From NCBI RefSeq assembly GCF_030651495.1, contig NZ_JAUSFI010000040.1, positions 1 to 55,457 of the forward strand: 55,457 bases of DNA. Reading direction: 5' to 3'. The position numbers were made by a program, and so were the translations under genes. This DNA is from Undibacterium sp. Lineage in GTDB: Bacteria > Pseudomonadota > Gammaproteobacteria > Burkholderiales > Burkholderiaceae_D. Under the pieces are notes generated by a model. It searched no databases. It was not told the DNA's origin and saw only the letters and a list, made by a program, of their open reading frames with translations. Position 1 is the first letter of the stretch. Every line of letters begins with the position of its first letter. Shown here piece by piece: positions 35,137 through 46,786 of this stretch.

Positions 35137-36843
35137 ATGTCACCTACTCCGTCAAACAAATACCGCCCTTTTCCTGCCATACAGCTGCTTGACCGAACCT
35201 GGCCGGACCAAATAATCAGCCAGCCGCCGATCTGGATGAGTACCGATTTACGCGATGGCAATCAGGCCTTGATAGAGCCGATGAACGCGGCTAAAAAATT
35301 GCGATTCTTTGAAATGCTGGTCCACATCGGCATCAAAGAAATTGAAGTCGCCTTCCCTTCCGCATCCGATACCGATTTTGATTTCGTGCGCAAATTGATC
35401 ACCGAAAATCGTATCCCAGACGACGTCACCATCGAGGTGCTGACACAGTCGCGTGAAGACTTAATCCGTCGCACCATAGAGTCGGTACAAGGCGCCCGGC
35501 GCGCCATCGTGCATCTGTACAATCCGATCGCCCCCGCTTTCCGGCGCATCGTGTTTAATATGTCGCGTGAAGAGATCAAGGCCATTGCCTGCAATGGCAC
35601 ACGCCTGATAAAACAATTGACCGACCAGCGCCCCGAGACCGAATGGGTATTTGAATATTCACCAGAAACCTTCAGCATGGCAGAGCTGGATTTTTCAAAA
35701 GAAGTCTGTGATGCGGTATCCGCGATCTGGCAACCCAGCCCCGCACGCAAGATGATCATCAATTTACCGACCACCGTCGAGTGCGCCACACCGAATATTT
35801 ATGCCGATCAGATTGAATGGATGCACCGCCATCTGGCCAGACGCGACGCCATCATCCTCAGCGTGCATCCGCACAATGACCGCGGCACTGCCGTAGCATC
35901 AGCCGAACTGGCCATCATGGCGGGAGCGGATCGGGTAGAAGGCTGCCTGTTCGGCAATGGCGAGCGCACCGGCAACGTCGATCTGGTTACCCTGGCCCTG
36001 AATCTGTATACCCAGGGCGTCTCTCCGGGACTCGATTTTTCTGACATTGACGCCGTCAGGCAATGTGTCGAAAGCTGCAATCAATTGCCGGTGCACCCGC
36101 GCCATCCGTATGTGGGCGATCTGGTGTTTACCGCGTTTTCCGGTTCGCATCAGGACGCGATAAAAAAAGGCTTGGCCCAACAAGCCAAGGACACCCTCTG
36201 GGAAGTACCGTACTTGCCTATCGATCCGGCTGATCTTGGCCGCAGCTATGACGCCGTGATACGCGTCAACAGCCAGTCGGGCAAAGGCGGCATGGCATTT
36301 TTATTGGAACAGGAATACGGCCTGGTCTTGCCGCGCCGCCTGCAAATCGAGTTCAGCCGTGCGGTACAAGCCGCAGCCGACCGAAGTGGCCAAGAAATGA
36401 CGGCAAACGCTATCCATACCATTTTCTGCCAAGAGTATCTGGGTACATCCCCGGCTACCGCAGCGACTTACGCCTATCAAGCCCATCACATTCTGGAACA
36501 CAGAACACCGTCATCTGATCCTGCGCATTTACAATTGAGCATCGATCTGCTGCACCACGCACAGCCACAAGCGCTGCACGGTGCAGGTTGTGGCACACTC
36601 GATGCCATCGTGCAGGCCTTTCAAACAATAGGACAAGAAATCAGCATCATGGACCAGCATCAGCATGCCGTAACGGTCGACCAGCAAGCCAAAACAGCCT
36701 GCTATATTGAGCTGCGCAGCAACGACGGCATCACGCGATTTGGCGTGGGAATCGATGACAATGCGGTCGCGGCGACGATACTGGCGATAGTCAACGCTTT
36801 GAATCGGGATGCCGGGGCGCGGGAAACCAGACTAGCGGCATAG
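35137..36843 (+). CDS. leuA: 2-isopropylmalate synthase
   Basis: A 568-residue enzyme of the long (type 2, actinobacterial-like) LeuA class, starting at ATG 35137 with an alternative GTG three bases before. It condenses acetyl-CoA with 2-oxoisovalerate, the first committed step of leucine synthesis. The HMGL-like TIM barrel shows '[15 protein letters not shown]' (about 33-47) and metal-binding '[13 protein letters not shown]' (about 247). A C-terminal regulatory LeuA dimer domain follows from about 440, where leucine feedback acts. It stands alone, without leuBCD, behind a leader with two Leu-rich ORFs, suggesting control by leucine supply at two levels. Confidence 0.93.
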   Translation: MSPTPSNKYRPFPAIQLLDRTWPDQIISQPPIWMSTDLRDGNQALIEPMNAAKKLRFFEMLVHIGIKEIEVAFPSASDTDFDFVRKLITENRIPDDVTIEVLTQSREDLIRRTIESVQGARRAIVHLYNPIAPAFRRIVFNMSREEIKAIACNGTRLIKQLTDQRPETEWVFEYSPETFSMAELDFSKEVCDAVSAIWQPSPARKMIINLPTTVECATPNIYADQIEWMHRHLARRDAIILSVHPHNDRGTAVASAELAIMAGADRVEGCLFGNGERTGNVDLVTLALNLYTQGVSPGLDFSDIDAVRQCVESCNQLPVHPRHPYVGDLVFTAFSGSHQDAIKKGLAQQAKDTLWEVPYLPIDPADLGRSYDAVIRVNSQSGKGGMAFLLEQEYGLVLPRRLQIEFSRAVQAAADRSGQEMTANAIHTIFCQEYLGTSPATAATYAYQAHHILEHRTPSSDPAHLQLSIDLLHHAQPQALHGAGCGTLDAIVQAFQTIGQEISIMDQHQHAVTVDQQAKTACYIELRSNDGITRFGVGIDDNAVAATILAIVNALNRDAGARETRLAA

Positions 36844-36942
36844 CTCTTGAAAGCTGATCAGGGAGCGAACATTTCTTTGATCAGCGCTCCGATGCAGAAC
36901 CTGCCGCGCTGCGAACCTGAGTGAAAAACTCAACAAGACATA

Positions 36943-37016
36943 GGCCGGACACGCATATCCCATGCGGTTCTCCAAGCACATAGGCTGGAAAGCCGCATGG
37001 GATATGCGTGAGCGGG
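36943..37016 (+). repeat. Dispersed palindromic repeat, copy C
   Basis: CACGCATATCCCATGCGG (36950-36967) and its perfect complement at 36993-37010 form an 18 bp stem with a loop containing a CAGCC/GGCTG-like remnant of the family core. It lies between leuA and ygiQ. The open frame that runs from here into ygiQ is therefore not part of the ygiQ protein. The rest of the 346 bp interval shows no gene. Confidence 0.9.
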
Positions 37017-37189
37017 CAGGCACTTTTCAACATTCTTTCAACATTCTTTTCAAGATTTGGGCCACACTCCCGCGTCCAATCTTGAATGCGATGCTGAGTC
37101 GCGCGCAAGAAAATAGTCATTTAATTAAAATACTCCGCAATATCAAGGCCTTAGCACGAAGATTGGCCATTTCCGGTACAATCGCGCCC

Positions 37190-39541
37190 ATGAATCCTCT
37201 CCCGCAAAACCTATTCTCGTTTCCCCGTTATCGTCCCGAAGTCGGCGGCAGCAATGCTGCGCCGTTTTTACCTATGTCGCGTGCCGAAATGGACGTGCTG
37301 GGGTGGGAAAGTTGCGATGTCATTTTAATCACTGGCGATGCGTATATTGATCACCCCAGCTTCGGCATGGCCTTGGTCGGGCGTTTACTGGAACAGCAGG
37401 GTTTTCGGGTCGGAATTATCAGCCAGCCAGACTGGCATTCGGCCGAGGCATTTCGCGCCTTGGGTCGGCCAAATCTGTATTTTGGCATTACCGCCGGCAA
37501 TATGGATTCGATGGTAAATCGGTATACGGCTGACCGCAAGATACGTTCTGACGATGCCTACACCCCGGACGCCGAACCAGGCAAGCGCCCGGATCGCGCG
37601 GTAGTCGTGTATGCACAGCGTGCGCGTGAAGCCTTCCCGGAAGTCAATGTGGTGATCGGCAGCATTGAAGCGAGTTTGCGCCGCATTGCGCATTACGATT
37701 ATTGGTCAGACAAAGTGAAGCGCTCGGTGCTGCCAGATTCTAAAGCCGATATTTTATTGTTCGGCAATGCCGAACGGGCGCTGGTCGACCTGACCCATCG
37801 ATTGGCCGCCGGCGAGCCGATCAAGGCGATCCGCGATTTACGCGGCACTGCCTTCATGACGCCGCCAAATTGGCTGCCTGACGCAGACTGGGTAGAGATC
37901 AATTCAACCAAGATGGATACGCCGGGCAAAATCGAGGGACATACCAATCCTTACGAAATGATGCCGGAAAAAGAGGCGAAATGTGCCACCGGTGACGGTG
38001 CCAATACGACTGCGGCAGATCCAGTCGCAGACGTCGTAAAACAGCAAGCGGTACGCATCATGAGCCGTGAAGAGCGGCAAGCCATGCTGCGCGACAAGCA
38101 CAATAAAACCGTGATTCGCCTGCCCTCGTTTGAAGCGATCAAGGATGATCTGGTGATGTATGCGCATGCCTCGCGGGTGTTCCATCTGGAAGCCAATCCG
38201 GGTAATGCCAAGGCGCTGTCACAAGCCCATGGCGAGCGCGATGTCTGGATTAACCCGCCACCGTTGCCGCTGGCAATGGATGAAATGGATGGCGTGTACG
38301 ACCGCGAATACGCGCGTGCGCCCCACCCTAGCTATGGCAAGGCGCGCATCCCGGCATGGGAGATGATCCGTTTTTCCATCAATATCATGCGCGGCTGCTT
38401 TGGCGGCTGCACTTTTTGCTCGATTACCGAGCATGAAGGACGGATTATCCAAAGCCGTTCCGAGCCGTCGATCTTGCGCGAGATTGAAGAAATTCGCGAC
38501 AAGACCAAGGGCTTCACCGGCACGATTTCTGATTTGGGCGGACCAACCGCCAACATGTACCGGCTCGCCTGCAAGGATAAAAAAATCGAGGAAACTTGCC
38601 GCCGCTTGTCTTGCGTGTATCCATCCATTTGCAGCAATCTGGGAACCGATCACAGCAAGCTGATTTCACTGTACCGCAAGGCGCGCGCGGTGCCCGGCGT
38701 AAAAAAAATCCTGATCAGCTCTGGCTTGCGTTATGACCTGGCAGTACGTTCGCCGGAATATGTCAAAGAGTTGGTCACGCACCATGTCGGCGGCCTGTTA
38801 AAAATCGCCCCTGAGCATACCGAAGCCGGGACTTTATCCAAGATGATGAAGCCTGGCATCGGTGCGTATGATGAATTTAAGGCGATGTTTCACAAGTATT
38901 CCAAAGAGGCAGGTAAAGAGCAATACCTGATCCCTTACTTCATCGCGGCGCATCCAGGCACCACCGATGAAGACATGGTAAATCTGGCCTTGTGGCTCAA
39001 GAAAAACGATTTCAAGCTCGATCAGGTGCAAACCTTTATGCCAACCCCGATGGCGCTGGCGACGACCATGTATCACTCGCGTAAAAACCCGCTTAAAAAG
39101 GTGACGCAGGATTCGGAAGTGGTAGAAACGGCCCGTTCAGGAAAAATCCGCAAGTTCCACAAAGCCTTGCTGCGCTACCATGCGCCAGAAAACTGGGAAA
39201 TGGTGCGTGAAGGTTTGTTGCGCATGGGCCGGGCCGACTTAATCGGCAGCAGCGAAAAACATCTGATTTCCTCGCGCCCGCCAGCTTTGCCAGTAGTGGC
39301 GGCAAACGGAACGGCAACTGGCATCAAAACAGGGAAAGCCGCACTCAAAACGACAGGCCAGGCAGCTGGCAGCGCCAGCAATCCTGCACGGACGATGGCG
39401 CCGAAAATGAATACCTATGGAAAAAAACCTGCTGCACATGGCAAGCCAAGCAGCACAGTGAGCAATCCGGCCGTGCGACCTGCCTTGGCTTATCGTTCGG
39501 CCAAAGCAAAGCCCGCAACGGCAAAAACTGGCCGCAAATAA
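37190..39541 (+). CDS. YgiQ family radical SAM protein
   Basis: A 783-residue protein from ATG 37190 ('[16 protein letters not shown]'), the start shared by the family; the longer frame from 36962 passes through a repeat. An N-terminal domain ('[20 protein letters not shown]') resembles a B12-binding-like fold. The radical SAM cluster is 'CFGGCTFC' (Cys 403, 407, 410), in the spacing C-x3-C-x2-C. A DUF3362-type C-terminal domain follows ('[19 protein letters not shown]'), and then about 85 residues of Ala/Lys/Pro-rich low-complexity tail. The reaction of YgiQ is not established. Confidence 0.88.
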   Translation: MNPLPQNLFSFPRYRPEVGGSNAAPFLPMSRAEMDVLGWESCDVILITGDAYIDHPSFGMALVGRLLEQQGFRVGIISQPDWHSAEAFRALGRPNLYFGITAGNMDSMVNRYTADRKIRSDDAYTPDAEPGKRPDRAVVVYAQRAREAFPEVNVVIGSIEASLRRIAHYDYWSDKVKRSVLPDSKADILLFGNAERALVDLTHRLAAGEPIKAIRDLRGTAFMTPPNWLPDADWVEINSTKMDTPGKIEGHTNPYEMMPEKEAKCATGDGANTTAADPVADVVKQQAVRIMSREERQAMLRDKHNKTVIRLPSFEAIKDDLVMYAHASRVFHLEANPGNAKALSQAHGERDVWINPPPLPLAMDEMDGVYDREYARAPHPSYGKARIPAWEMIRFSINIMRGCFGGCTFCSITEHEGRIIQSRSEPSILREIEEIRDKTKGFTGTISDLGGPTANMYRLACKDKKIEETCRRLSCVYPSICSNLGTDHSKLISLYRKARAVPGVKKILISSGLRYDLAVRSPEYVKELVTHHVGGLLKIAPEHTEAGTLSKMMKPGIGAYDEFKAMFHKYSKEAGKEQYLIPYFIAAHPGTTDEDMVNLALWLKKNDFKLDQVQTFMPTPMALATTMYHSRKNPLKKVTQDSEVVETARSGKIRKFHKALLRYHAPENWEMVREGLLRMGRADLIGSSEKHLISSRPPALPVVAANGTATGIKTGKAALKTTGQAAGSASNPARTMAPKMNTYGKKPAAHGKPSSTVSNPAVRPALAYRSAKAKPATAKTGRK

Positions 39542-39593
39542 TCTTAAAAAATAAGACCGGAAAACGCCTCAAGGTTTAATCAAGCTTGAACAC

Positions 39594-39633
39594 AAAAAAA
39601 ATCCCGCGCTAGCTAAATAGCGCGGGATTTTTT
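39594..39633. terminator. Bidirectional terminator between ygiQ and purL
   Basis: ATCCCGCGCT (39601-39610), an 8-base loop and AGCGCGGGAT (39619-39628) form a perfect 10 bp stem with an A-run on the left and T-run on the right. It serves both convergent genes. Confidence 0.93.
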
Positions 39634-39649
39634 ACATCCATCTACCAAC

Positions 39650-42600
39650 TTAACCGACCCAATGGCGTGCGTTTCTGAACATGCGCATCCATGGTGCATC
39701 CTCACCCCATCCTTCTGGGTGCCAGGAATGCAGCACCGAGCGGAATACGCGCTCTGCATGCGGCATCAGTACGGTAAAACGGCCATCTTCATTGGTGACC
39801 GAGGTAATCCCTAGCGGTGAACCGTTAGGATTGTACGGATAAGCTTCCGTCGCCTGACCTTGGTTATTCACGAAACGCATGGCTACTTGCGCCGCCTTGA
39901 TATCGCCGGTGGTAGAGAAATCGGCAAAGCCCTCACCATGCGCGATGGCGATCGGGGTTTGTGTACCGGCCATGCCTTGCATGAAGATAGAGGCAGATTC
40001 CATCACCTCGACCATGGCGAAGCGGCCTTCAAATTGCTCCGACTTGTTTTTGGTGAATTTCGGCCATGCGGTGGCGCCGGGGATAATGGATTTCAGATTA
40101 CTCATCATCTGGCAGCCATTGCAAATACCCAAGCCAAAGGTGTCTGTCCTATGGAAAAATTCTGAGAATTGCTCGGCCATCATGGCATTGAACAAGATCG
40201 TTTTTGCCCAGCCCTCACCCGCTCCCAGCACGTCGCCATAGGAGAAGCCACCGACGGCAATCAAGCCTTTAAAGTCGGCCAAACGGGCACGTCCGGCGAT
40301 CAGATCGCTCATGTGCACGTCGACCGCAGTGAAGCCGGCCTTATGCATCACATAGGCAGTTTCAATATGTGAATTTACGCCTTGCTCGCGCAAGATAGCG
40401 ATCTTAGGACGTACGCCGCTGTTGATGTACGGTGCAGCGATATCGAGTTGTGGATCAAAGCTGAGTTTAGGTTGCATACCCGGATCAGTCAGGTCCGTCA
40501 AACGGGCATATTCGGCATCGGCACACGCCGGGTTATCGCGCATGCGGGCGATTTGCCAGCTGGTCTTACTCCAGATCTGGTGCAGGCTGCTGCGCGACTG
40601 GCGGTAAATCTGTCTGGCGTCACGGGCAAATTCTATTGTATCGCTGGCATTTGGCTTACCGATAATATGGCTACACGCGCCCAAGTTATGCGCCCGCAAG
40701 ACATCCATGACTTCTGAACGTTGCTCGGTACGAATCTGGATCACCGCGCCTAACTCTTCGCTGAACAGGGCGCGCAAAGTCATGTCATTGCGTCGTTCGG
40801 CCACTTGCCCGGCCCAGTTTTTAGCATCGCCCTGATCGGCCGCGTGTTCGCTTTCCATGGTCAGGATATCGAGATTAATCGCCAGGCCACTGCGACCGGC
40901 AAAAGCCATTTCGCATAAGGTGGCATACAAGCCGCCGTCAGAACGATCATGATACGCCAGCAATTTATCTTCACTGTTCAGTTGCTGAATCGCAGCAAAG
41001 AATGCTGTTAAATCTTCTGCGCTATCGACGTCTGGCGTCTGATCGCCCAGCTTTTGCATGACTTGCGCAAAACAGGATGCGCCGAGACGGTTTTTACCAC
41101 GCCCCAGATCAATCAAAATCAGGCTGGTATCACCGGCATCGAGCTTGATTTGCGGAGTCAGCGATTTACGCACGTCATGTACCGGCGCAAAGGCAGAAAT
41201 AATCAGCGAAACCGGTGAAGTCACTGATTTATCTTGCCCCTCATCCTTCCAGGTAGTGCGCATGGAGAGTGAATCTTTACCGACCGGAATACTGATTCCC
41301 AGCGCCGGGCAGAGTTCCATACCGATGGCTTTAACGGTATCGAACAAAGCGGCATCCTGGCCTGGCTGACCGCAGGCGGCCATCCAGTTGGCGGACAATT
41401 TAATATCGGAAATATCTTTGATCGCTGCGGCGGCAATATTGGTAATCGCTTCGCCGATCGCCATACGGCCGGAGGCGGCGGCATTGATGACCGCCAGCGG
41501 TGTGCGTTCGCCCATGGACATGGCCTCGCCCAGATAGCCTTCGAGACTCATGGCGGTGACGGCGCAATCGGCTACCGGCACTTGCCACGGACCAACCATC
41601 TGATCACGTACCGACGTGGCACCAACCGTGCGATCACCGATAGTGATCAGGAATGACTTGTCGCCGACGGTAGGCAGGCTCAAGACGCGCTGGCTTACCT
41701 CCAGCAAATCCATGCCGGTCAAATCGATGGCAGGAAAATTAATCTCTACGTGTTTGACGTCCCTGTGCATCTTAGGCGGCTTACCGAGCAAGACATCCAT
41801 AGGCATATCGACCGGTGTGTTGCCTTGTTCAGAGTCGATCACTTTGAGTTGCCGCTCTTCCGTCGCGGTGCCGACTACGGCAAACAAGGCGCGCTCACGC
41901 TCGCAGAGATATTGAAACAGTGGCAGGCTCTCTGGTGCAATCCCGAGCACATAACGCTCTTGCGACTCGTTACTCCAGATTTCTTTGGGCGCCATGCCGC
42001 TTTCTTCCAAGGGCACTTTGCGCAAATCAAAAATCGCGCCGCGCTTGGCGTCATTGGTGATTTCCGGGAAGGCGTTCGACAAGCCACCGGCACCAACGTC
42101 ATGAATCGACAAAATCGGATTATCGTCACCCATTTGCCAGCAAGAATTAATGACTTCCTGGGCGCGCCGCTCCATCTCCGGATTACCGCGTTGTACAGAA
42201 TCAAAATCCAGATCGGCAGTATTGGTACCGGTCGCCATCGAGGATGCGGCACTGCCGCCCATGCCGATACGCATACCCGGACCGCCAAGTTGTATCAGCA
42301 GGCTGCCAACCGGCAAGTCGTTTTTATGCGTGTGTTTGTCAGAGATATTGCCAATACCACCAGCGATCATGATGGGCTTGTGATACCCGTGTACCGTACC
42401 GCCGACATTTTGCTCGTAAGTGCGGAAATATCCACCCAAGATCGGGCGACCAAATTCATTATTGAAAGCGGCGCCACCGAGTGGGCCTTCCAGCATGATT
42501 TGCAATGGAGAAGCGATGCGATCGGGCTTGCCGTAAACCGCCGTTGCGCTAGCCGAATTGACAGCAGAACTCAGGACATCGCGCGTGTTTTCCCATGGCT

Positions 42601-43663
42601 GCGGCGCATCTGGCAGCATCAGGTTAGACACAGTAAAGCCTGTCAGGCCCGCTTTTGGCTTGGCGCCACGGCCAGTTGCACCTTCATCACGGATCTCGCC
42701 ACCGGCGCCGGTAGAGGCACCAGGAAACGGTGAAATTGCCGTCGGGTGATTATGCGTCTCGACCTTCATTAAGGTATGTGTCAATTCGACCGACGTCTGG
42801 TATTCATTACCCTTAGCTGCGCCGTTTGGGTAAAAACGGCTGACGACCGCGCCTTCCATAATAGAAGAATTATCGCTATACGCAACGATGGTGCCCTTAG
42901 GTTGCAGTAAATGGGTGTTTTTGATCATGCCGAACAGGGAGATATCCTGCTCAACGCCATCGATAGTCCAGTCGGCATTAAAAATCTTATGCCGGCAATG
43001 TTCACTGTTTGCCTGAGCAAACATCATCAACTCGACATCGGTAGGATTGCGCTTGGCGCTGGTGAAAGCATTGACCAGATAGTCAATTTCATCATCCGAC
43101 AACGCCAGCCCCAAGGTACTATTTGCCGATAATAAAGCGTCTTTACCGCCGACCAGCACATCAACGAACTCTAGAGACTTGGCTTCAAGTTCGGTAAACA
43201 ATCCACTGGCAGCATTAACATCAGGCAAAACCATTTCTGTCATGCGGTCATGCAACAAGGCGATCACGCCCTGTTTGGATGTTTCTGCGAGTTTTTTGGC
43301 CCCGCCTAGCAAGCCGCTCTTGACTTGAACAAAATACTGCACACCACGCTCTATACGCTTAATTTGATGCATGCCACAATTGTGCGCGATATCAGTTGCC
43401 TTGCTGGCCCAAGGGGAAATCGTCCCAAAGCGCGGGATGACAACAAAACTATCACCGTCTTCTGTGCCGGTAAAGGCATCGCCATATGTCAGCAAGGCGT
43501 TTAGGCGGTCAATATCGTCCTGAATAAGCGGTGTCGCTGTTTCAATAAAATGGCAAAACCTTGCAGTCACTCCGACGACGTTGCTATCGACAGCGTGCAA
43601 ACGAGAGAGTAGACCTTGGGTACGAAAAGCAGACAAGGCATTGGAGCCTGGCAATATCAACAT
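39650..43663 (-). CDS. purL: Phosphoribosylformylglycinamidine synthase
   Basis: A 1337-residue single-chain PurL, which converts FGAR, glutamine and ATP to FGAM in purine synthesis. An N-terminal adaptor domain is followed by two AIRS-type domains; '[13 protein letters not shown]' at about 218 and '[32 protein letters not shown]' (quoted in part from about 300) mark the ATP and substrate sites. The C-terminal glutamine amidotransferase carries its nucleophile Cys in 'GICNGCQMM' and His in '[10 protein letters not shown]'. The length agrees with E. coli PurL. Monocistronic, with a 517 bp upstream interval. Confidence 0.96.
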   Translation of the reverse strand: MLILPGSNALSAFRTQGLLSRLHAVDSNVVGVTARFCHFIETATPLIQDDIDRLNALLTYGDAFTGTEDGDSFVVIPRFGTISPWASKATDIAHNCGMHQIKRIERGVQYFVQVKSGLLGGAKKLAETSKQGVIALLHDRMTEMVLPDVNAASGLFTELEAKSLEFVDVLVGGKDALLSANSTLGLALSDDEIDYLVNAFTSAKRNPTDVELMMFAQANSEHCRHKIFNADWTIDGVEQDISLFGMIKNTHLLQPKGTIVAYSDNSSIMEGAVVSRFYPNGAAKGNEYQTSVELTHTLMKVETHNHPTAISPFPGASTGAGGEIRDEGATGRGAKPKAGLTGFTVSNLMLPDAPQPWENTRDVLSSAVNSASATAVYGKPDRIASPLQIMLEGPLGGAAFNNEFGRPILGGYFRTYEQNVGGTVHGYHKPIMIAGGIGNISDKHTHKNDLPVGSLLIQLGGPGMRIGMGGSAASSMATGTNTADLDFDSVQRGNPEMERRAQEVINSCWQMGDDNPILSIHDVGAGGLSNAFPEITNDAKRGAIFDLRKVPLEESGMAPKEIWSNESQERYVLGIAPESLPLFQYLCERERALFAVVGTATEERQLKVIDSEQGNTPVDMPMDVLLGKPPKMHRDVKHVEINFPAIDLTGMDLLEVSQRVLSLPTVGDKSFLITIGDRTVGATSVRDQMVGPWQVPVADCAVTAMSLEGYLGEAMSMGERTPLAVINAAASGRMAIGEAITNIAAAAIKDISDIKLSANWMAACGQPGQDAALFDTVKAIGMELCPALGISIPVGKDSLSMRTTWKDEGQDKSVTSPVSLIISAFAPVHDVRKSLTPQIKLDAGDTSLILIDLGRGKNRLGASCFAQVMQKLGDQTPDVDSAEDLTAFFAAIQQLNSEDKLLAYHDRSDGGLYATLCEMAFAGRSGLAINLDILTMESEHAADQGDAKNWAGQVAERRNDMTLRALFSEELGAVIQIRTEQRSEVMDVLRAHNLGACSHIIGKPNASDTIEFARDARQIYRQSRSSLHQIWSKTSWQIARMRDNPACADAEYARLTDLTDPGMQPKLSFDPQLDIAAPYINSGVRPKIAILREQGVNSHIETAYVMHKAGFTAVDVHMSDLIAGRARLADFKGLIAVGGFSYGDVLGAGEGWAKTILFNAMMAEQFSEFFHRTDTFGLGICNGCQMMSNLKSIIPGATAWPKFTKNKSEQFEGRFAMVEVMESASIFMQGMAGTQTPIAIAHGEGFADFSTTGDIKAAQVAMRFVNNQGQATEAYPYNPNGSPLGITSVTNEDGRFTVLMPHAERVFRSVLHSWHPEGWGEDAPWMRMFRNARHWVG

Positions 43664-44180
43664 GGCGAGAGAGTAGTTGAGGCAATGCGCTGGCGTATCA
43701 GCCAGTGTGGTGCGGCATACTTAACGTGGCAAATAAAAGCGATGGCCATTCGTGCCAAACTGGGCACAAACCACAGCAATAGCTAGCCTATTGCGAGGAT
43801 TTGTAACGGCGTATGGTGCGAAAATACGCGCTTTTATGTTCCGTAAAGTGTGCAGCACTACACCAAGATAGCCGCCACATCGCGGGGTGAATCAGAAAAC
43901 GCGATTATACCTTGATGCCTGCTTGCGCTCCAGCACGATCAATCAATGACGCTAAGATAGCGCCACATTATCTAAAAAATGATGAAATTGGAAAATATTT
44001 AGTTACTTCGAATGTCATGAAGTATCTTATATATTCGAGACGAAAACTTCTTCTGGTAGTACGCTATTAGTTTGCACTGGACATTAAAAAATAAACGTAA
44101 CATAAGCTGCATACTACGGTTAAAAATACATTATTCAGAGTTCTGCGTAAATTTACATCAATTCAACCCATCATTTGAGT
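43664..44180. other. Intergenic region between purL and the amidase gene
   Basis: About 517 bp between divergent genes. It holds small hairpins (CTGGC/GCCAG near 43691 and GTGCC/GGCAC near 43754), a near-direct repeat AAGATAGCCGCCACAT (43865-43880) and AAGATAGCGCCACAT (43954-43968), and an AT-rich half from about 43970 on, which should carry the amidase promoter. No reading frame is convincing. Confidence 0.55.
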
Positions 44181-45512
44181 ATGAAGCCAATCAATTCGAA
44201 ATCAATTAATGCACTTCAATCCTACTCTCGTAAAGCACTGATTGAAGCCAGTCTTGAAGTTGCCGGACAAACTCACGCTATCTTCACCAAGCTTTATCCC
44301 GAGTCAGCATTAGCTGCGGCCATGCATGCCGATACTTTACGCCGTATCGGCATGCATCCCTTATCTCCGATTGCAGGCTTGCCGGTCTCCATCAAAGATT
44401 TGCTAGATGTGGCCGGCGAAACGACCCTAGCCGGATCTATTGCACTAAGAGATGCGCCACCAGCTAAAGAAGATGCACAGGCAGTAAAACGGCTTCGACA
44501 GGCTGGCGCCGCCATCTTAGGCAAAACGAATATGACTGAATTTGCCTATTCTGGAGTGGGTCTTAATCCCCATTATGGTACTCCCTCCAATCCTGCTGAT
44601 CAGACAGTCAACCGGATTCCCGGCGGCTCATCATCCGGCGCGGCAGTCTCGGTGGCAACAGGTTTGTGTATTGCGGCAATCGGCTCTGACACCGGTGGAT
44701 CAATCCGCATCCCGGCTGCACTGTGCGGTTTAAGCGGGTTCAAACCAACAGCAAAACGTGTGCCGACAACAGGCTCGATTCCTCTTTCAATTTCCCTTGA
44801 CACCATTTGCGCGATAGCACGCACAGTGGATGACTGTATTTTAATGGATCGCATCATTGCAGATGATGTGTTAACGATTCCAATGCTATCAATCAAGGGG
44901 CTGCGCCTGGCGGTACCACAAACATTGATGCTAGAGGAGTTGGATCATCATGTCGCCAATTCGTTTGCAGCTACTTTGACGTTATTATCAAACGCTGGGG
45001 CCAATATTATTCATGTCCCCATGAGCCTATTGTCAGAATATCGCGCAATAGCAGGATTTTCAGGTGCCGAAGCCTATTCTTGGCATCAAAAATTAATAGC
45101 GGAGCGTGAACACGAATACGATTCCCGAGTCGCAAAAAGAATTCAGCTCGGTGCCCCTATGATGGCGAATGAATATATTCATTTACTTACTGAGCGCAAG
45201 CGCTGGATAGCCGCCATGCAGAATGAGTTTGCTCCATTTGATGCGGTGCTTATGCCTACGGTGCCCATTGTTGCGCCCGTCATCGCGGAACTTGAAGCAT
45301 CGGATGAAGCTTTTTCACAGGCGAATAATTTATTATTAAGAAATACAGCTGCGATTAATATTTTGGATGGCTGTGCCATTTCCATCCCCTGCCATCAACC
45401 TGGTAGCTTGCCAGTAGGATTAAGTATTGCCGGCGTGGCAAAACAAGATGCCAGAGTCTTGGCGGTTGCAAGACTAATCGAGGCAGAAATTGCCAAAGTA
45501 TTCTTAATTTGA
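44181..45512 (+). CDS. Amidase signature family hydrolase
   Basis: A 443-residue amidase from ATG 44181 (a TTG at 44175 is also in frame). The Ser-Ser-Lys triad is visible: Lys 72 in 'VSIKDLLDVAG', the cis-Ser in 'PGGSSSGAAVS' (about 150-152) and the nucleophile Ser 174 in 'GSDTGGSIRIPAA'. It is closest in style to GatA-like and aryl-amidase proteins, but no gatB or gatC is nearby, so it is probably a stand-alone amide hydrolase. Substrate unknown. The AT-rich upstream DNA hints at separate acquisition. Confidence 0.85.
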   Translation: MKPINSKSINALQSYSRKALIEASLEVAGQTHAIFTKLYPESALAAAMHADTLRRIGMHPLSPIAGLPVSIKDLLDVAGETTLAGSIALRDAPPAKEDAQAVKRLRQAGAAILGKTNMTEFAYSGVGLNPHYGTPSNPADQTVNRIPGGSSSGAAVSVATGLCIAAIGSDTGGSIRIPAALCGLSGFKPTAKRVPTTGSIPLSISLDTICAIARTVDDCILMDRIIADDVLTIPMLSIKGLRLAVPQTLMLEELDHHVANSFAATLTLLSNAGANIIHVPMSLLSEYRAIAGFSGAEAYSWHQKLIAEREHEYDSRVAKRIQLGAPMMANEYIHLLTERKRWIAAMQNEFAPFDAVLMPTVPIVAPVIAELEASDEAFSQANNLLLRNTAAINILDGCAISIPCHQPGSLPVGLSIAGVAKQDARVLAVARLIEAEIAKVFLI

Positions 45513-45577
45513 ATTAACTATGACAGATCAGGCTGAGTTGCCATTCCAGATGTAGCGCACTCAGCCTGATCAGAGGA

Positions 45578-46777
45578 TTAATTAATATAATTAAACAAAG
45601 ACAACGATGATGTTTTGACGAATGATTGCTGAGCGGCTTGCAATGTAACTTGCTGCTGATTCAGTTCCGTGATCGCTTTAGCATAATCAAGATCTTGTAT
45701 CTGAGACAATTCTTGTTTATAACTCAGACTAGTGCTGTCTCCGACATTATCCAAATCATCAATTTCTTTAAGGCTAGTGCCAAATTGCGTTCTTGATGTC
45801 AGTACATTATTTAAAGATTTATCGAGATTATTGTTTGCTTGCGCAAGGCCAGCGGCCAAGTCCAGTTTTGCTGCGGAATTATTCGCCGGTGTTTTAAGCG
45901 TATTAATCAGATCTGTCAGCGTTTCAAAAATATTTTGATTACCCGGTTGAACAGAGAAACGATCTCCTGACGCGGGCACCCCTGTCAACGTCACAGCAAT
46001 TCCCTCAAAAGGAATTGCGGGACCAGCAATTGAAGTGCTTGGCCCGACGGCCCCTGTCGTCTTGTTAGTAATGGTGAAATTAGCTGCAGTACTATCAAAA
46101 CTAATTTCGTAATTATTCCCCGTCAAACTACCTGCGGTTGCAACATCGATAGTGGCAGTGGCAACTGCCGTTCCCAAATTAGAGGGATTGGCAACGGTAT
46201 TAAATTGCCCATTCGAGGTTCTGATATTTCCAAAAATAGCTGAACCCACGTCACTTAAAGGAAGTTGACGCGAGGTATCTACCTGCAAATATCGTTGCCC
46301 TTGGTCACCATTATATGTTGCACCACCAGGAGTCTTAGAATAAGGTGCGACAGTCGACGAAAAACCTGAAAAAAGATAGCTTTCTGTTCCGTCAGTAGAA
46401 TTCGCCAGGCCCAGCAACTGCTCCATATCGCCCTGTAACTCATTGGCTATAAAACCACGTTCAGTGTCGGTTAAAATACCACTGCCCGCACTCACTATCC
46501 GCGTTTTTACATTTTGCAATACAGAGGTAACACCACTCAAAGTACTTTCCGCAATACTCAAGCTATTTTTTGCGCTCTTACGATTGACTGCATATTGATC
46601 ATTCACAGAATCTGCTTGAGTAATAACGAGTGCACGAGCAGATCCAACCGGATCATCAGACGGAGTTAATATCTTGCGACCAGCGGCAATCTGCTGTTGA
46701 GTTCGATTCAATCCAACCTGCAGATCACTGATTCTTGATCCGCCAGTTTCGTAGATCGTGCTTGTACTAATACGCAT
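45578..46777 (-). CDS. flgL: Flagellar hook-filament junction protein FlgL
   Basis: A 399-residue hook-associated protein 3. The N-terminal helix 'MRISTSTIYETGG' and 'ISDLQVGLNRTQQQIAAGRKILTPSDDP' (in part) and the C-terminal coiled segment 'DLDYAKAITELNQQQVTLQAAQQSF' are typical of the D0/D1 domains shared with flagellin. The central part at about 220-300 contains 'NYEISFDSTAANFTI..IPFEGIAVTLTG', with a 'PASGDRFSVQPG' end that resembles modules in FlgK. Nine bases after flgK, so co-transcribed from the sigma28-type promoter. Confidence 0.93.
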   Translation of the reverse strand: MRISTSTIYETGGSRISDLQVGLNRTQQQIAAGRKILTPSDDPVGSARALVITQADSVNDQYAVNRKSAKNSLSIAESTLSGVTSVLQNVKTRIVSAGSGILTDTERGFIANELQGDMEQLLGLANSTDGTESYLFSGFSSTVAPYSKTPGGATYNGDQGQRYLQVDTSRQLPLSDVGSAIFGNIRTSNGQFNTVANPSNLGTAVATATIDVATAGSLTGNNYEISFDSTAANFTITNKTTGAVGPSTSIAGPAIPFEGIAVTLTGVPASGDRFSVQPGNQNIFETLTDLINTLKTPANNSAAKLDLAAGLAQANNNLDKSLNNVLTSRTQFGTSLKEIDDLDNVGDSTSLSYKQELSQIQDLDYAKAITELNQQQVTLQAAQQSFVKTSSLSLFNYIN

Positions 46778-46786
46778 AATAAAATC

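Noticed and set aside
36962..37189. N-terminal extension of the ygiQ frame
   Set aside because: The extension runs through palindromic repeat copy C and does not look like the family start; ATG 37190 gives the normal N-terminus.
41750..42733. 327-codon open frame antisense to purL
   Set aside because: It is fully inside the strongly supported purL gene on the other strand and has no recognisable domain; it is a shadow of codon bias.
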